A stretch of DNA of 35,687 nt, taken from Burkholderiales bacterium. Its GTDB lineage: Bacteria; Pseudomonadota; Gammaproteobacteria; Burkholderiales; Burkholderiaceae_C. Of this stretch, positions 7,883-16,010 are shown piece by piece. The notes below the pieces were generated by a model that had not been told where the DNA came from, made no database searches, and worked only from the letters and a program-made list of their open reading frames with translations. The position numbers and the translations under genes were made by a program. Where the stretch lies: positions 1-35,687 of the forward strand of contig JAGWUS010000042.1 of the NCBI GenBank assembly GCA_028868305.1. Reading direction: 5' to 3'. Every line of letters begins with the position of its first letter. Positions within the stretch are counted from its first letter, which is position 1.

Positions 7883-9142
7883 ATGCGAATCCAATTCAGT
7901 CGAGCGAACATTCTTAGAAATCCGCTAATGCTAGTCGGTCTCGGGGCATTTTTCCGTATAGTTTGGTTGCTGGCTGTGGCAATTGACCCCGTCTCAGATG
8001 GGGCAATGTATCGAGATTTTTCCAATAGCATGGCCAATGGTTGGGGTTACGCTTATCCCAACGGAGTTCCTACCGCCTACTGGGCGGTCGGTGCATCTGC
8101 CTTTTACAGCTTGATTCATGTTTTATTTGGAGCAGCGCCAGTATCAGTTGCGATCGCAAATCTACTTTTGGGCGTTGGGATTATTTACTTTAGCTTTAGC
8201 ATTGGCGACCGCTATTTTGGGTCCAGTGTTGGAACTGTTTCAGGGGTGTTGATGGCAATGTGGCCCGTTCTTATTGAATTCACGACGGTCTATGCAAGTG
8301 AGTTGGTTTTTATATTCTTTTTGTTGGCCGCATTGAACGTTTGGGGGGCAGGGCGCGGAGTTTTTTGGCAACGGTCAGTTCTCTGGGGAGGTCTATTGTG
8401 TATTGCCACGTATGTGCGCCCTACAGCGCTACCATTGTTTTTCGTTTTACCTGCCATTGATTTTTTGCTTAAGAAAAATGCGTGTTCTGCAATATTCAGC
8501 ATGATTGTTGCAATACTTACCGCTGCCCTATTGTTTGCTCCATGGGTGGTACGCAACCAACAATTGTTTGGATCCCCTGTACTTGTTTCAGTGAATTTCG
8601 GCACTAACCTCTGGATGGGCAATAATCCGCTAAGCGATGGCGGATACATGGAATTGCCGGATATTCCCTTCGCCAATGAGGTGGAGCGCGACAAGTATTT
8701 CAAGAATGAGGCCATCCAGTTTATTATGGCCAATCCATTGCAGTATCTGAAACTTGCGGCCCGTCGTGCAGCGATAACGTACGACAGGGAGACCATCGGA
8801 GTTGCCTGGAATGAACCCGCGCTGCGCAAATTAGTGGGTGATCGCGGCTTGATGGTGATAAAGGCGGTATCTACGGTGTATTGGTGGGTGGTGCTGTTGC
8901 TGGCGGCATGTGGTGTAGGGCTGTTGCTGTGGCGCAAGAAGTCGAATCTGTTGCACCCGCTGGTGGTAGTGTCCGGGTTTTTCTTCATAGTGCCCATTTT
9001 GACCGTTGGGCAGGACAGATATCACATGCCGTTGAACCCGTTCCTTGCTATGTTCGCTGCTGTGGCACTCGAGGCGGCGTGGCGCTGTTGTGTGGTTCGC
9101 AGGGTTGATGGATCAGAGCGCGCAGAGGCAGACGGAGCATGA
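7883..9142 (+). CDS. Multi-spanning GT-C glycosyltransferase (ArnT/GT39-like)
   Basis: 419 residues, mostly hydrophobic with about 9-11 predicted membrane segments. Near the N-terminus an acidic loop (AIDPVSDGAMYRDFSNSM, about 32-49) follows the first membrane helix, the hallmark of GT-C enzymes, in which an Asp in the first periplasmic loop is catalytic. The later pattern WMGNNPLSDGGYMELP resembles the dolichyl-phosphate-mannose/ArnT superfamily. Such enzymes use polyprenyl-phosphate sugars and work on the periplasmic side. The stop overlaps the start of the HAD-UbiA gene (ATGA), and the module that follows could make and flip its donor. The acceptor (EPS repeat, lipid A or protein) is unknown. 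Confidence 0.8.
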   Translation: MRIQFSRANILRNPLMLVGLGAFFRIVWLLAVAIDPVSDGAMYRDFSNSMANGWGYAYPNGVPTAYWAVGASAFYSLIHVLFGAAPVSVAIANLLLGVGIIYFSFSIGDRYFGSSVGTVSGVLMAMWPVLIEFTTVYASELVFIFFLLAALNVWGAGRGVFWQRSVLWGGLLCIATYVRPTALPLFFVLPAIDFLLKKNACSAIFSMIVAILTAALLFAPWVVRNQQLFGSPVLVSVNFGTNLWMGNNPLSDGGYMELPDIPFANEVERDKYFKNEAIQFIMANPLQYLKLAARRAAITYDRETIGVAWNEPALRKLVGDRGLMVIKAVSTVYWWVVLLLAACGVGLLLWRKKSNLLHPLVVVSGFFFIVPILTVGQDRYHMPLNPFLAMFAAVALEAAWRCCVVRRVDGSERAEADGA

Positions 9143-10599
9143 CGCAAATGGTAAACAGCGAGGTTCCATTGTGTATTGATTGCGACGGTACCCTTTTACA
9201 AACAGACCTGCTACACGAGAGCGTCCTTCTACTGATCAAGCAGGCGCCATGGGCGCTGTTCCTGCTGCCTCTGTGGTTGCTGCGTGGCAGAGCCTATCTG
9301 AAGGAGCGGATTGCGGAGCGGGTGAGTTTCAATTGGGCCACCCTGCCGTATTGCGCAGAGGTACTGGACGCCATAGACGTGGCGCGCAACAGGGGGCGCA
9401 CCGTTGTGCTGGCGACCGCCTCGCCGCGTGTGTGGGCCGACAGTGTTGCGGCACATCTAGGGGTGTTTGATGCAGTGCTGGCCACTGAGAATGTACTGAA
9501 TCTTTCTGCTGGCGCCAAGGCCGAACGACTGAGTGCACTGTATGGCAAGAAAGGCTTTGATTACGCAGGCAACGCGACTGCGGACCTTCCGGTCTGGGAG
9601 CAGGCACGTGCTGGCATGGTGGTGTCGTCCAGCAACAGGCTCCTAGCATGCGCGCAAGCAGTTACACAGGTGGTGCAGGTGGTGCGGACGCCTAGGGCGG
9701 GGGTGATGACAGTTCTCAAAGGCTTGCGAGTACACCAGTGGCTCAAAAACCTGTTGATATTGGTGCCCTTGCTGGCTGCGCACCGTGTGTCCGGGGCAGA
9801 AGGCTTTGTGCAGGCTGGCGTGGCCTTTCTGGCCTTCAGCTTTTGTGCCTCGGCAGTGTATGTGTTGAATGACTTGCTGGACCTGGAGTCGGACCGTCAG
9901 CACATTCGCAAGCGCAAACGGCCTTTTGCGTCCGGAGTTATTCCAGTTTGGCAGGGCATGGCCATGGTGCCAGTGCTGTTGGCTGTGGCGGTGTCGCTGG
10001 CGTGCTGGCTCCCGCCAGCGTTTGGGGTGGTGCTTGCTATATATTTTGTAGTGACTCTGGCTTATTCACTGAGGCTAAAGCGGCAAGTGATTGTGGATGT
10101 GATGTTGCTGGCGGCCCTGTACACCATGCGCATCATTGCGGGTGCTGCGGCCACTGGCATCGTGCCTTCTTTCTGGCTGCTGGCTTTCTCGATGTTCATC
10201 TTCCTGAGCTTGGCAATCGTAAAGCGGTATTCCGAGCTGTGGATCACGCTACAGCAGCAAAAGCAGACGGCTGCGGGGCGAGGCTATGCCGTGTCAGACT
10301 TGCCCGTTTTGGCTTCCATTGGGGCAAGTGCGGGCATGGCGGCAGTGCTTGTGCTGGCGCTGTACATCAATGATCCCGAGACAGCGCGCCTGTATCCGGC
10401 CAGGATGTGGTTGTGGTTGGTGCCGCCGGCCATTCTGTATTGGGTTAGTCGGGTGTGGCTGAAGACCTGCCGTGGTGAGATTGACGACGATCCAGTGGTG
10501 TTCGCAGTCAAGGACTGGCAGAGCTTGCTGATCGGTGGGTTGTTGGCCTTGTGTTTTGTTCTGGCAGCCTCGCCGTGGGCTGTTGTGAGGATGGGCTGA
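9139..10599 (+). CDS. HAD phosphatase-UbiA prenyltransferase fusion (DPPR synthase-like)
   Basis: 486-residue fusion. Residues about 10-195 are a HAD-superfamily phosphatase domain (CIDCDGTLL with the nucleophile Asp14 and Asp16; LATASPRVW as motif II). Residues about 200-486 are a UbiA-type membrane prenyltransferase with NDLLDLESD (244-252), KRKRPFASG and the second motif LKRQVIVDVMLLAALYTMR. The closest characterised relatives of the UbiA part are decaprenyl-phosphate phosphoribosyltransferases, which join PRPP to a polyprenyl phosphate; a phosphatase is needed for the next step, which the fused HAD could supply. I infer that it makes a polyprenyl-phosphoryl pentose. The start overlaps the GT-C stop, and the SMR gene follows after four bases. 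Confidence 0.85.
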   Translation: MTQMVNSEVPLCIDCDGTLLQTDLLHESVLLLIKQAPWALFLLPLWLLRGRAYLKERIAERVSFNWATLPYCAEVLDAIDVARNRGRTVVLATASPRVWADSVAAHLGVFDAVLATENVLNLSAGAKAERLSALYGKKGFDYAGNATADLPVWEQARAGMVVSSSNRLLACAQAVTQVVQVVRTPRAGVMTVLKGLRVHQWLKNLLILVPLLAAHRVSGAEGFVQAGVAFLAFSFCASAVYVLNDLLDLESDRQHIRKRKRPFASGVIPVWQGMAMVPVLLAVAVSLACWLPPAFGVVLAIYFVVTLAYSLRLKRQVIVDVMLLAALYTMRIIAGAAATGIVPSFWLLAFSMFIFLSLAIVKRYSELWITLQQQKQTAAGRGYAVSDLPVLASIGASAGMAAVLVLALYINDPETARLYPARMWLWLVPPAILYWVSRVWLKTCRGEIDDDPVVFAVKDWQSLLIGGLLALCFVLAASPWAVVRMG

Positions 10600-10603
10600 T
10601 TTT

Positions 10604-10969
10604 ATGCATGTCATTTTCATTGCGTTGACCAGCATTGCGCTGTCTGTCGCGGCGCAGTTCACTCTGAAGGCGGGCATGTCCAGCGCCGCTGTCAAGGCGG
10701 CGATGGCGCAGCCACTGTCCGTTGCAACGGCGTATGAAGTGTTTACCAACCGCTTTGTGTTTGCAGGTTTCGCGCTGTACGGTATTGGTGCCGTGGTGTG
10801 GCTGGGGGTACTTTCTCGGTGGGATGTCAGTAAGGCGTATCCATTGGTGGGGGTGGGGTTTGGCTTGACGGCCGTGGTGGGCGCACTCATGGGTGAGCAG
10901 TTGACGCCCAGCAGGGTGGTGGGCATAGCGCTGATCTGCGCAGGTGTACTGTTGGTGGGGCGCAGTTGA
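10604..10969 (+). CDS. Small EamA/SMR-family membrane transporter (flippase-like)
   Basis: 121 residues with four hydrophobic segments, beginning ALTSIALSVAAQFTLKAGM and ending GVGFGLTAVVGALMGEQL plus a last helix, the layout of small multidrug-resistance/EamA proteins such as the ArnE/ArnF half-transporters that flip undecaprenyl-phosphate-aminoarabinose. Sitting between a polyprenyl-phosphate sugar synthase and a GT4, and downstream of a GT-C enzyme, it is a good candidate for flipping the lipid-linked sugar to the periplasmic face. A GAGGATGGG purine-rich site lies upstream of the ATG. The stop overlaps a possible TTG start of the next gene. A drug-efflux role is less likely in this setting. 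Confidence 0.8.
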   Translation: MHVIFIALTSIALSVAAQFTLKAGMSSAAVKAAMAQPLSVATAYEVFTNRFVFAGFALYGIGAVVWLGVLSRWDVSKAYPLVGVGFGLTAVVGALMGEQLTPSRVVGIALICAGVLLVGRS

Positions 10970-10971
10970 GT

Positions 10972-12204
10972 ATGGCCCAACCGTACTTGTCAGTTGCGTA
11001 CCTTGCCCCTGAAATACCTGCGCTTTCGGCAACCTTTGTTTACGAAGAAATTTACGGTCTTGAGCGCCTGGGCGTGCGCGTGGTGCCGTATTCGGTGCAT
11101 GTACCGGGTAGCCCCGCCAAAGGGCAGGATGCTCTGGCAAGCAGGGTAACAGTGTTGTACGGTGGCAAGCCGTTGCTGGAGTTGGTGCATGGTCTGGCAG
11201 GATTGCCTTTGATGGGGGCACACGCCGTTTTGGCATTGCGATACCTGCTGGCCGACATGGGTGCACTTGGCTGGTTTCGCCTGGGAAGCTGGAAGTTGCT
11301 GTACCAGTTTTTGGCTGGGGTGCGTCTTGCGCGCTCCCTGCAGCAGGCGGGCTGTACCCATCTGCACATCCACTTTGCACATGTGCCAGCGCAGATCGGC
11401 ATGTATGCTAGTGCACTGAGTGGAATTCCGTTCACGGTAACGGCACATGCCAACGATATTTTCGAGCGCGGTGTGTTGCTCAAGGCCAAGGCGGCGCGGG
11501 CCAAGAGGTTTTGCACCATATCGGAGTACAACATACGGCATCTGCGCGGGTTGGGGATTCCTGCAGAGCAACTTGCCATTGTGCGTTGTGGTGTGAGTCT
11601 GGCCGCTGATGCTGCAGCGGTAGGGAGACGAGTGCACGGTGCAGTCGTGCACATAGGGTCTTTGGGCCGCATGGTAGAAAAAAAAGGCTTCGATGTGTTG
11701 ATTCAGTCGGTCGCCTTGTTGAAGCAGCGAGGGCAGGCGGTGATGCTCCATATCGCTGGCGATGGGCCATTGCGTGGCGAACTCACTGCGCTGGTGCAGA
11801 GCCTTGCATTGACGCAAGACGTAGTGTTTCAGGGGAGCATGCCACACTCCAGGGTCAGCGCCTGGATGAAAGAGTTGGATATCTTTGCCCTGGCCTGCAA
11901 GCAGGACAAGGCAGGCGATATGGATGGCATTCCAGTGGTCTTGATGGAGGCCATGTCACAGGCGCTGCCTGTGGTGTCAACACGGCTTTCAGGCATTCCG
12001 GAACTGGTGCAGCACGAGCAGACTGGGCTTCTGGCCGCGCCCGCAGATGTGCAAGACATCGCAGCCCAGTTGCAGCGATTAATTGCTTCTGCACCTCTGG
12101 CGGAGAAGCTGGCTCAGCAGGCTTTTGACTTCGTTAAAGGTGAGTTTAGTCAAGAAGTTAACCTTGACCGGCTACAAAGTTACTTCTCTGCGCCCAGCAG
12201 ATAG
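10972..12204 (+). CDS. Glycosyltransferase family 4
   Basis: GT-B fold retaining glycosyltransferase of about 410 residues. The N-terminal domain has APEIPALSATFVYEEI and LHIHFAHVPAQIGMYASAL, and the HANDIFERG segment typical of WcaL/colanic-acid-like GT4 enzymes. The C-terminal domain has GRMVEKKGFDVLIQSV, HIAGDGPL and the donor-binding EX7E region (DGIPVVLMEAMSQALPVVST). It acts in the cytosol or at the inner leaflet of the membrane. The ATG at 10972 is given; a TTG at 10966 overlapping the previous stop (TTGA) is an equally possible start with better spacing from GGTGGGG. The last 25 bases overlap tail to tail with the opposite-strand WecG-STAS gene. Confidence 0.9.
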   Translation: MAQPYLSVAYLAPEIPALSATFVYEEIYGLERLGVRVVPYSVHVPGSPAKGQDALASRVTVLYGGKPLLELVHGLAGLPLMGAHAVLALRYLLADMGALGWFRLGSWKLLYQFLAGVRLARSLQQAGCTHLHIHFAHVPAQIGMYASALSGIPFTVTAHANDIFERGVLLKAKAARAKRFCTISEYNIRHLRGLGIPAEQLAIVRCGVSLAADAAAVGRRVHGAVVHIGSLGRMVEKKGFDVLIQSVALLKQRGQAVMLHIAGDGPLRGELTALVQSLALTQDVVFQGSMPHSRVSAWMKELDIFALACKQDKAGDMDGIPVVLMEAMSQALPVVSTRLSGIPELVQHEQTGLLAAPADVQDIAAQLQRLIASAPLAEKLAQQAFDFVKGEFSQEVNLDRLQSYFSAPSR

Positions 12205-13310
12205 CTGACGCCTGCGAAATAAGCAAGCTGCCGGGCGATACAGGAGGCAGAGACGATGTACAGGGGCAAGCCCGCGCGATGCTGGTGCCCGTGCAGCAAT
12301 AAAAGCAACCCGAAGAATGCACTGTCGGCAAATGTTAAGGCGCTCAGGTCAAGCTTGACGGCTTGTTGTCTGGCTGCTGCACGTTCAAAAGCTTCGCGCA
12401 GGCGCTCCAGATTTCCGGCAACCCAGGGTCCGGATAGGGTTATTTGCACTTCATCAGCTGATTCGTGAAGCGTGAGGTGTGCTGCCCGTATTTGTGAGGC
12501 GGAGGGGCTGAATCGGCGGTTGATCCAGGCGAGCGGCAGAATGCGGGTGAAGAGCAGACGCAACAGGGCGATACCGTCGTCAAAATATCGGCGCCAGAGC
12601 GTGGGTTCTTCCTTGATTCGCCAGAGCCATTCCAGCCCGGTACGCTGCATCCAGACCGGAGCGCGCTCGATGGCGCCTGCCACCATGTTGACCACCGCGC
12701 CGAGATGACTGATTACAGGCGCTTGCAACGACGCCCGGTTATGTTCGATCCATGCTTGTCCTTTGCGTGCACCCAGAGATACGACCACGAAGTCTGCGCC
12801 ACTTTCGTTAATGTGGCTGATGGTGGCGCTGTCGCTCATATCGAGAATAGAGCCAAATCCCGGGGACTGGGTGCCAACACACCGCATGCTGGCAGCGGAG
12901 GTTTGGTTGAGGCGGTTTCCAGCGGCCTTGGCCACACCATCTGGCCCACCAAAGAAGTACACCGAGACAAGGCGAGTCTGGGGCGAATCGGCGCGACTGC
13001 GCAGCGCTTCAAACAGCGTGGAGCCTGCGACACGTTCTGAAATGGGAATGCCCAGGATCCGCGCTAGCCACACTACGGGCATGCCGTCTGCGAGGCTGAG
13101 CTCACTGTGGATGACGGAATCCCGAAAGTTGGTATCTGTTTGGCTGGCTATCAAGAAATTGAGGTTGGGGGTAGATATGAACAGGGGCTTGCGGTCTCTT
13201 ACCGCTTGCTCCACGCTTGCAACTGCGCTTGCTAGCCCGATGATGTCGAATGGCAGGCCCAGTAGGCAATGCACATTTCTGCTGAAGTCTGGGGCGCTAT
13301 TTGGGCCCAT
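12180..13310 (-). CDS. WecG/TagA/CpsF glycosyltransferase fused to a STAS domain
   Basis: 376 residues. The first part, about 10-255, is a GT26 (WecG/TagA/CpsF) transferase: STPNLNFLIAS (Thr47), LADGMPVVW (Asp75, position of the proposed catalytic Asp), VVSLGARKGQAWI, LGAVVNMVAGAIERAP and GLEWLWRIKEEPTLWRRYF. The C-terminal part, about 275-376, looks like a STAS domain (VQITLSGPWVAGNLERLREAF, then VKLDLSALTFADSAFFGLLLLL), the fold of anti-sigma-factor antagonists, with Ser at the usual phosphorylation-like site. The family adds N-acetylmannosamine-type sugars to lipid-linked acceptors. The fused STAS may regulate or localise it. The start overlaps the preceding DUF1839 stop by 14 bases. Confidence 0.85.
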   Translation of the reverse strand: MGPNSAPDFSRNVHCLLGLPFDIIGLASAVASVEQAVRDRKPLFISTPNLNFLIASQTDTNFRDSVIHSELSLADGMPVVWLARILGIPISERVAGSTLFEALRSRADSPQTRLVSVYFFGGPDGVAKAAGNRLNQTSAASMRCVGTQSPGFGSILDMSDSATISHINESGADFVVVSLGARKGQAWIEHNRASLQAPVISHLGAVVNMVAGAIERAPVWMQRTGLEWLWRIKEEPTLWRRYFDDGIALLRLLFTRILPLAWINRRFSPSASQIRAAHLTLHESADEVQITLSGPWVAGNLERLREAFERAAARQQAVKLDLSALTFADSAFFGLLLLLHGHQHRAGLPLYIVSASCIARQLAYFAGVSYLLGAEK

Positions 13311-14289
13311 GGACAGCCTGTTGCAGCATAGTCATGCCTTGTTCCCAAGACTGTGACATCTCTGTGAACTGTGGTGACGCGTCCAGTAGGCGCCCCGAGT
13401 TGACCGCACGCGCCGCTTTGAGAATCAGGGCCTTGTGCCCTTGGGCGATGGCGTCAAAACAGAGCGATGGAGCAGCCAGTTCGCTATGGCCAAATTCCGC
13501 CTGCCATCGGCAGTAGGCAGCCAGCAGATCAAATGCTGCGCCAGCCTGACGGATAGTGGCAAATGCCCAGGCGTGGTAGTGGGCCATTCCGCTGGATAGC
13601 AGTTGGGGAAGTTCATGCTGAAAGCGTTCACCAAACCGCTGGATGGGATTAGTGGTGGGGCGGCGCCCCAGGTGGCGCTTGAGCAGCTCCCAGGAGTGTG
13701 CAGCCGATTCAGCCGGGGCGAAATGGGTCAGACGGTCGACTCGGACCAGTTCGGCAAACAGAGGCAATAACTCGGGAGTTGGCCCAACATCCAGTCTGAA
13801 CAACTGCGAGAAATCTTCACCGTGTAACTCAAAATAGCCCGCGTTATGGAAATATCCAAGGTGCCTGGCATCCACATCCAGACTGTTGAGGAGGATGGTG
13901 GTTTTGGAGTGTTTGGTGCGGTAATCGGTGCCCGCAGTATCTGGTAACCAAAACGCATCGGCTTCGGTACTGATGAGTTTGCCAGCACCCAGGTGCTCGA
14001 TGGCATGGTCAATCAATGGGCGCCAGACGGTCAACTCCTGCACATCAATGCCATACAGGGCGCGAAGCTCTTCTAAAGAGGGTTTGAAAAAAGTCCATTG
14101 GTCGCCTTCAAAATCCACCGCCAACGTAAACGGCAGCATGGCAAGCGGTTCCTGCTTGAGTGCGTGCAGCAGTTCAATCCACAAATCACCGTAACAGTTC
14201 TTTTCAGTCCAGACCGCCTCAGGGCTGTGCAGGCTGTGCCGCAGGTAGGTGTCCGGGTGCAGCCCGGGGATGACTTCAATGCGGCTCAT
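13297..14289 (-). CDS. DUF1839 family protein
   Basis: 330 residues matching the DUF1839 family, which is repeatedly found beside amino acid:carrier-protein ligases. Visible features include FTLAVDFEGDQWTFFKPSLEEL (about 57-77), an acidic/aromatic region TEADAFWLPDTAGTDYRTKHSKTT and NAGYFELHGEDF, followed by an alpha-helical C-terminal half. There is no signal peptide or membrane segment, so it is probably cytosolic. No biochemical function is established for the family. The ATG overlaps the ligase stop by four bases (ATGA), and its own 3' end overlaps the WecG-STAS start, so the three are tightly co-translated. I infer that it acts on the aminoacyl-carrier protein, perhaps as an aminoacyl transfer enzyme or partner. 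Confidence 0.75.
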   Translation of the reverse strand: MSRIEVIPGLHPDTYLRHSLHSPEAVWTEKNCYGDLWIELLHALKQEPLAMLPFTLAVDFEGDQWTFFKPSLEELRALYGIDVQELTVWRPLIDHAIEHLGAGKLISTEADAFWLPDTAGTDYRTKHSKTTILLNSLDVDARHLGYFHNAGYFELHGEDFSQLFRLDVGPTPELLPLFAELVRVDRLTHFAPAESAAHSWELLKRHLGRRPTTNPIQRFGERFQHELPQLLSSGMAHYHAWAFATIRQAGAAFDLLAAYCRWQAEFGHSELAAPSLCFDAIAQGHKALILKAARAVNSGRLLDASPQFTEMSQSWEQGMTMLQQAVHGPK

Positions 14290-15209
14290 GGCCAGAGCTG
14301 GGCCCGCACTTCTTGCGGCCAGGTTTTGGGGTCAAAGCCATGCGCCTTGATTAACGCCAGTGTGACGCGCTCAAGGCCAAAGCCAAGGCAGGCCGTGTGT
14401 GCCACGCTGTCGTCCGCATTGCGGAAGCCAAACTTGGCGCTGAAATGATCCTGATGCCAGTTGAACGAACAAATGGCGGTGGGTTTTTCTGCAGAGATAA
14501 CGGGCACCAGAATTTCAAATTTGAGCCGTTGGTCAACCTGGTTGGCGGCCATCATCTTGCCGGCGCGGCCAAAGAAGGGGTCAGATGCCACATCGCTTTG
14601 TACGGGTAAGCCCAGCCCTTTGAGCAAGGTCAGACCACGCTGGAGCCAGGCATCGCGCCAGGCGACTACTTCATCGGGTTTGCCCACCCGGATGAATTCA
14701 CGCATGCGAAAAGCCTGCAATCGGGTGGGCTCGTCGGAAGGCTCATGCCGATATACCCAATTCAATACAGTGACCAAGCGCCCCCCATTGGGGAGCAAAC
14801 CGCTGAATGTGGGATAGACCGGGTAGCAGGCAGCCGGAGTCAGCATGACTTCGGTGATGTCGAGCAGGTCTTCCCAGCGTTCTCCAGCATGGATACGGGC
14901 TGAAAGCTCACGCGCCTTGGCGTCATTGCCATAGAAGCTGTGGACAGACCCCGCCAGTTGCGGGAAGTTATCCATGTAACCGACGGTTTCAATCAATTTG
15001 CGGGGAAGGATAGGGGGAAACATCATTTCCTCGGCCCCGTCCGGCTCAGCAACTCGTGTCACCAGATCGTTGAACCTACGCAGAATGTCTTCAAATACTT
15101 GACTTCGGCCGTAGCCACCCTGTATTCCTGTCGGGATGATGAGGCCATGTCTCACCAAGTCTGCATAGAAACCGTCAATGTCGTACGTGTTGCTCTGGGT
15201 AGATTGCAT
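14286..15209 (-). CDS. Amino acid:[carrier protein] ligase (seryl-tRNA synthetase-like)
   Basis: 307-residue class II aminoacyl-tRNA synthetase catalytic core lacking a tRNA-binding arm, as in the Bradyrhizobium amino acid:carrier-protein ligases that load glycine or alanine on phosphopantetheine. Motif 2-like WVYRHEPSDEPTRLQAFRMRE (split at about 151-171) and motif 3-like CLGFGLERVTLAL (274-286) are present. Cys128, Glu171 and Cys274 sit where that family binds its catalytic zinc (Cys131/Glu176/Cys279 in the rhizobial enzyme). It uses ATP to activate an amino acid and pass it to a carrier protein, most likely the one at 15745. AAGGGAG lies upstream of the ATG. It heads a minus-strand operon with DUF1839 and WecG-STAS, divergent from the carrier-protein genes. 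Amino acid specificity is unproven. Confidence 0.9.
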   Translation of the reverse strand: MQSTQSNTYDIDGFYADLVRHGLIIPTGIQGGYGRSQVFEDILRRFNDLVTRVAEPDGAEEMMFPPILPRKLIETVGYMDNFPQLAGSVHSFYGNDAKARELSARIHAGERWEDLLDITEVMLTPAACYPVYPTFSGLLPNGGRLVTVLNWVYRHEPSDEPTRLQAFRMREFIRVGKPDEVVAWRDAWLQRGLTLLKGLGLPVQSDVASDPFFGRAGKMMAANQVDQRLKFEILVPVISAEKPTAICSFNWHQDHFSAKFGFRNADDSVAHTACLGFGLERVTLALIKAHGFDPKTWPQEVRAQLWP

Positions 15210-15276
15210 GCTGGTACTCCCTTATGTCGATAGTGTGATCGCGTCGACTTTGTCCAATTCTAGAATAGCCCGGATA
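15210..15276. promoter_or_regulatory. Divergent promoter region with 10-base palindrome
   Basis: About 67 bases separate the minus-strand ligase start from the likely plus-strand phosphopantetheinyl-transferase start, so transcription in both directions probably begins here or inside the flanking 5' ends. ATTCTAGAAT at 15257-15266 is a perfect palindrome and could be an operator shared by both units. On the minus strand TTGGAC with a weak -10 about 16-17 bases on is possible; no strong plus-strand promoter is visible. Confidence 0.4.
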
Positions 15277-15720
15277 ATGCAACAGCCGTATGCCTGCGCA
15301 ATTGTTCCGGGAAATCCTTCAGATAGATTGAGGGTGGGCTTTGATTTGGTGAAAATTAGCGGGGTCGCAGACTCACTGAGCCAGTTTGGCGATGACTTCA
15401 GGCACCGATTGTTTACCGCGAGCGAACTGGAGTACGCCGACAGTGGAAGTGGTGTCTGTGCGGAGCGTCTGGCGGCCCGGTTTGCGGCGAAAGAGGCAGT
15501 CATAAAAGCGTTGAACCTGGCCAACGCCGGTGTAAATTTTCGTGATATCGAGGTTGTGAAACTGGATAGCGGTGCGTGTGAGTTGGTAATTCATGGACGA
15601 GTTGCGGAGCTGATTGGGCAATTGAATATTGTGCAGATGGCAGTCAGTTTGAGCCATGATGGGGATTACGCGGGGGCGTTTGTGACGGTGCTTTGTAAAG
15701 CGCCGGCAAGCGGAGAATGA
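15277..15720 (+). CDS. Holo-ACP synthase-type 4'-phosphopantetheinyl transferase
   Basis: AcpS-type enzyme of about 147 residues that moves phosphopantetheine from CoA to the serine of a carrier protein. Seen motifs: VGFDLVKISGVADSL (the G-x-D magnesium-binding Asp), AARFAAKEAVIKAL (the catalytic Glu in WxxKEA-like context) and AVSLSHDGDYAGAFVTV near the end. All three are in the family order. The start is uncertain: ATG 15277 leaves about 20 residues before the first motif and has no good ribosome-binding site; longer starts at 15178 or 15208 would overlap the divergent ligase gene. It is followed 24 bases later by the carrier protein, so I infer a dedicated activating enzyme for it rather than the housekeeping fatty-acid AcpS. 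Confidence 0.85.
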   Translation: MQQPYACAIVPGNPSDRLRVGFDLVKISGVADSLSQFGDDFRHRLFTASELEYADSGSGVCAERLAARFAAKEAVIKALNLANAGVNFRDIEVVKLDSGACELVIHGRVAELIGQLNIVQMAVSLSHDGDYAGAFVTVLCKAPASGE

Positions 15721-15744
15721 AATAACTAACTGAGCTAGGTATCT

Positions 15745-16002
15745 ATGACAAGGACTGAAGAACTGGAAACTCGAATCCGAGGGATATTGCGTGACCATGG
15801 TCACCTTAGCAAGGACGTCGCCCAACTTGCAGCTGATGCAGACTTGTACCAGTCGGGCATGACATCGCACGCGAGCGTGAATGTCATGTTGGCACTGGAA
15901 GGTGCATTCGACATTGAATTTCCGGACCACATGCTCAAGCGCAACGTGTTTGGATCGATTCAGTCAATCCGGGCTGCGGTGAATGAACTGATTCCCGCCT
16001 GA
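15745..16002 (+). CDS. Acyl/aminoacyl carrier protein, GMTSHASV type
   Basis: 85-residue acidic helical carrier protein. The phosphopantetheine site is Ser41 in GMTSHASVNVMLALEGAF, where the usual Asp-Ser-Leu is Thr-Ser-His. This variant is what I associate with carrier proteins paired with amino acid:carrier-protein ligases. The next helix FDIEFPDHMLKRNVFGSI (54-71) is the typical recognition helix II-III region. The gene lies directly after the phosphopantetheinyl transferase and eight bases before the GH2-like gene. It is presumably charged with an amino acid by the ligase encoded at 14286-15209. A fatty-acid ACP is unlikely because of the site sequence and setting. Confidence 0.9.
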   Translation: MTRTEELETRIRGILRDHGHLSKDVAQLAADADLYQSGMTSHASVNVMLALEGAFDIEFPDHMLKRNVFGSIQSIRAAVNELIPA

Positions 16003-16010
16003 GGTCGTCC

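Noticed and set aside
10294..11380. Long minus-strand frames opposite the UbiA, SMR and GT4 genes
   Set aside because: Low-complexity Pro/Thr/Ala-rich or His/Gln-rich translation typical of antisense frames; the plus strand carries clear domains.
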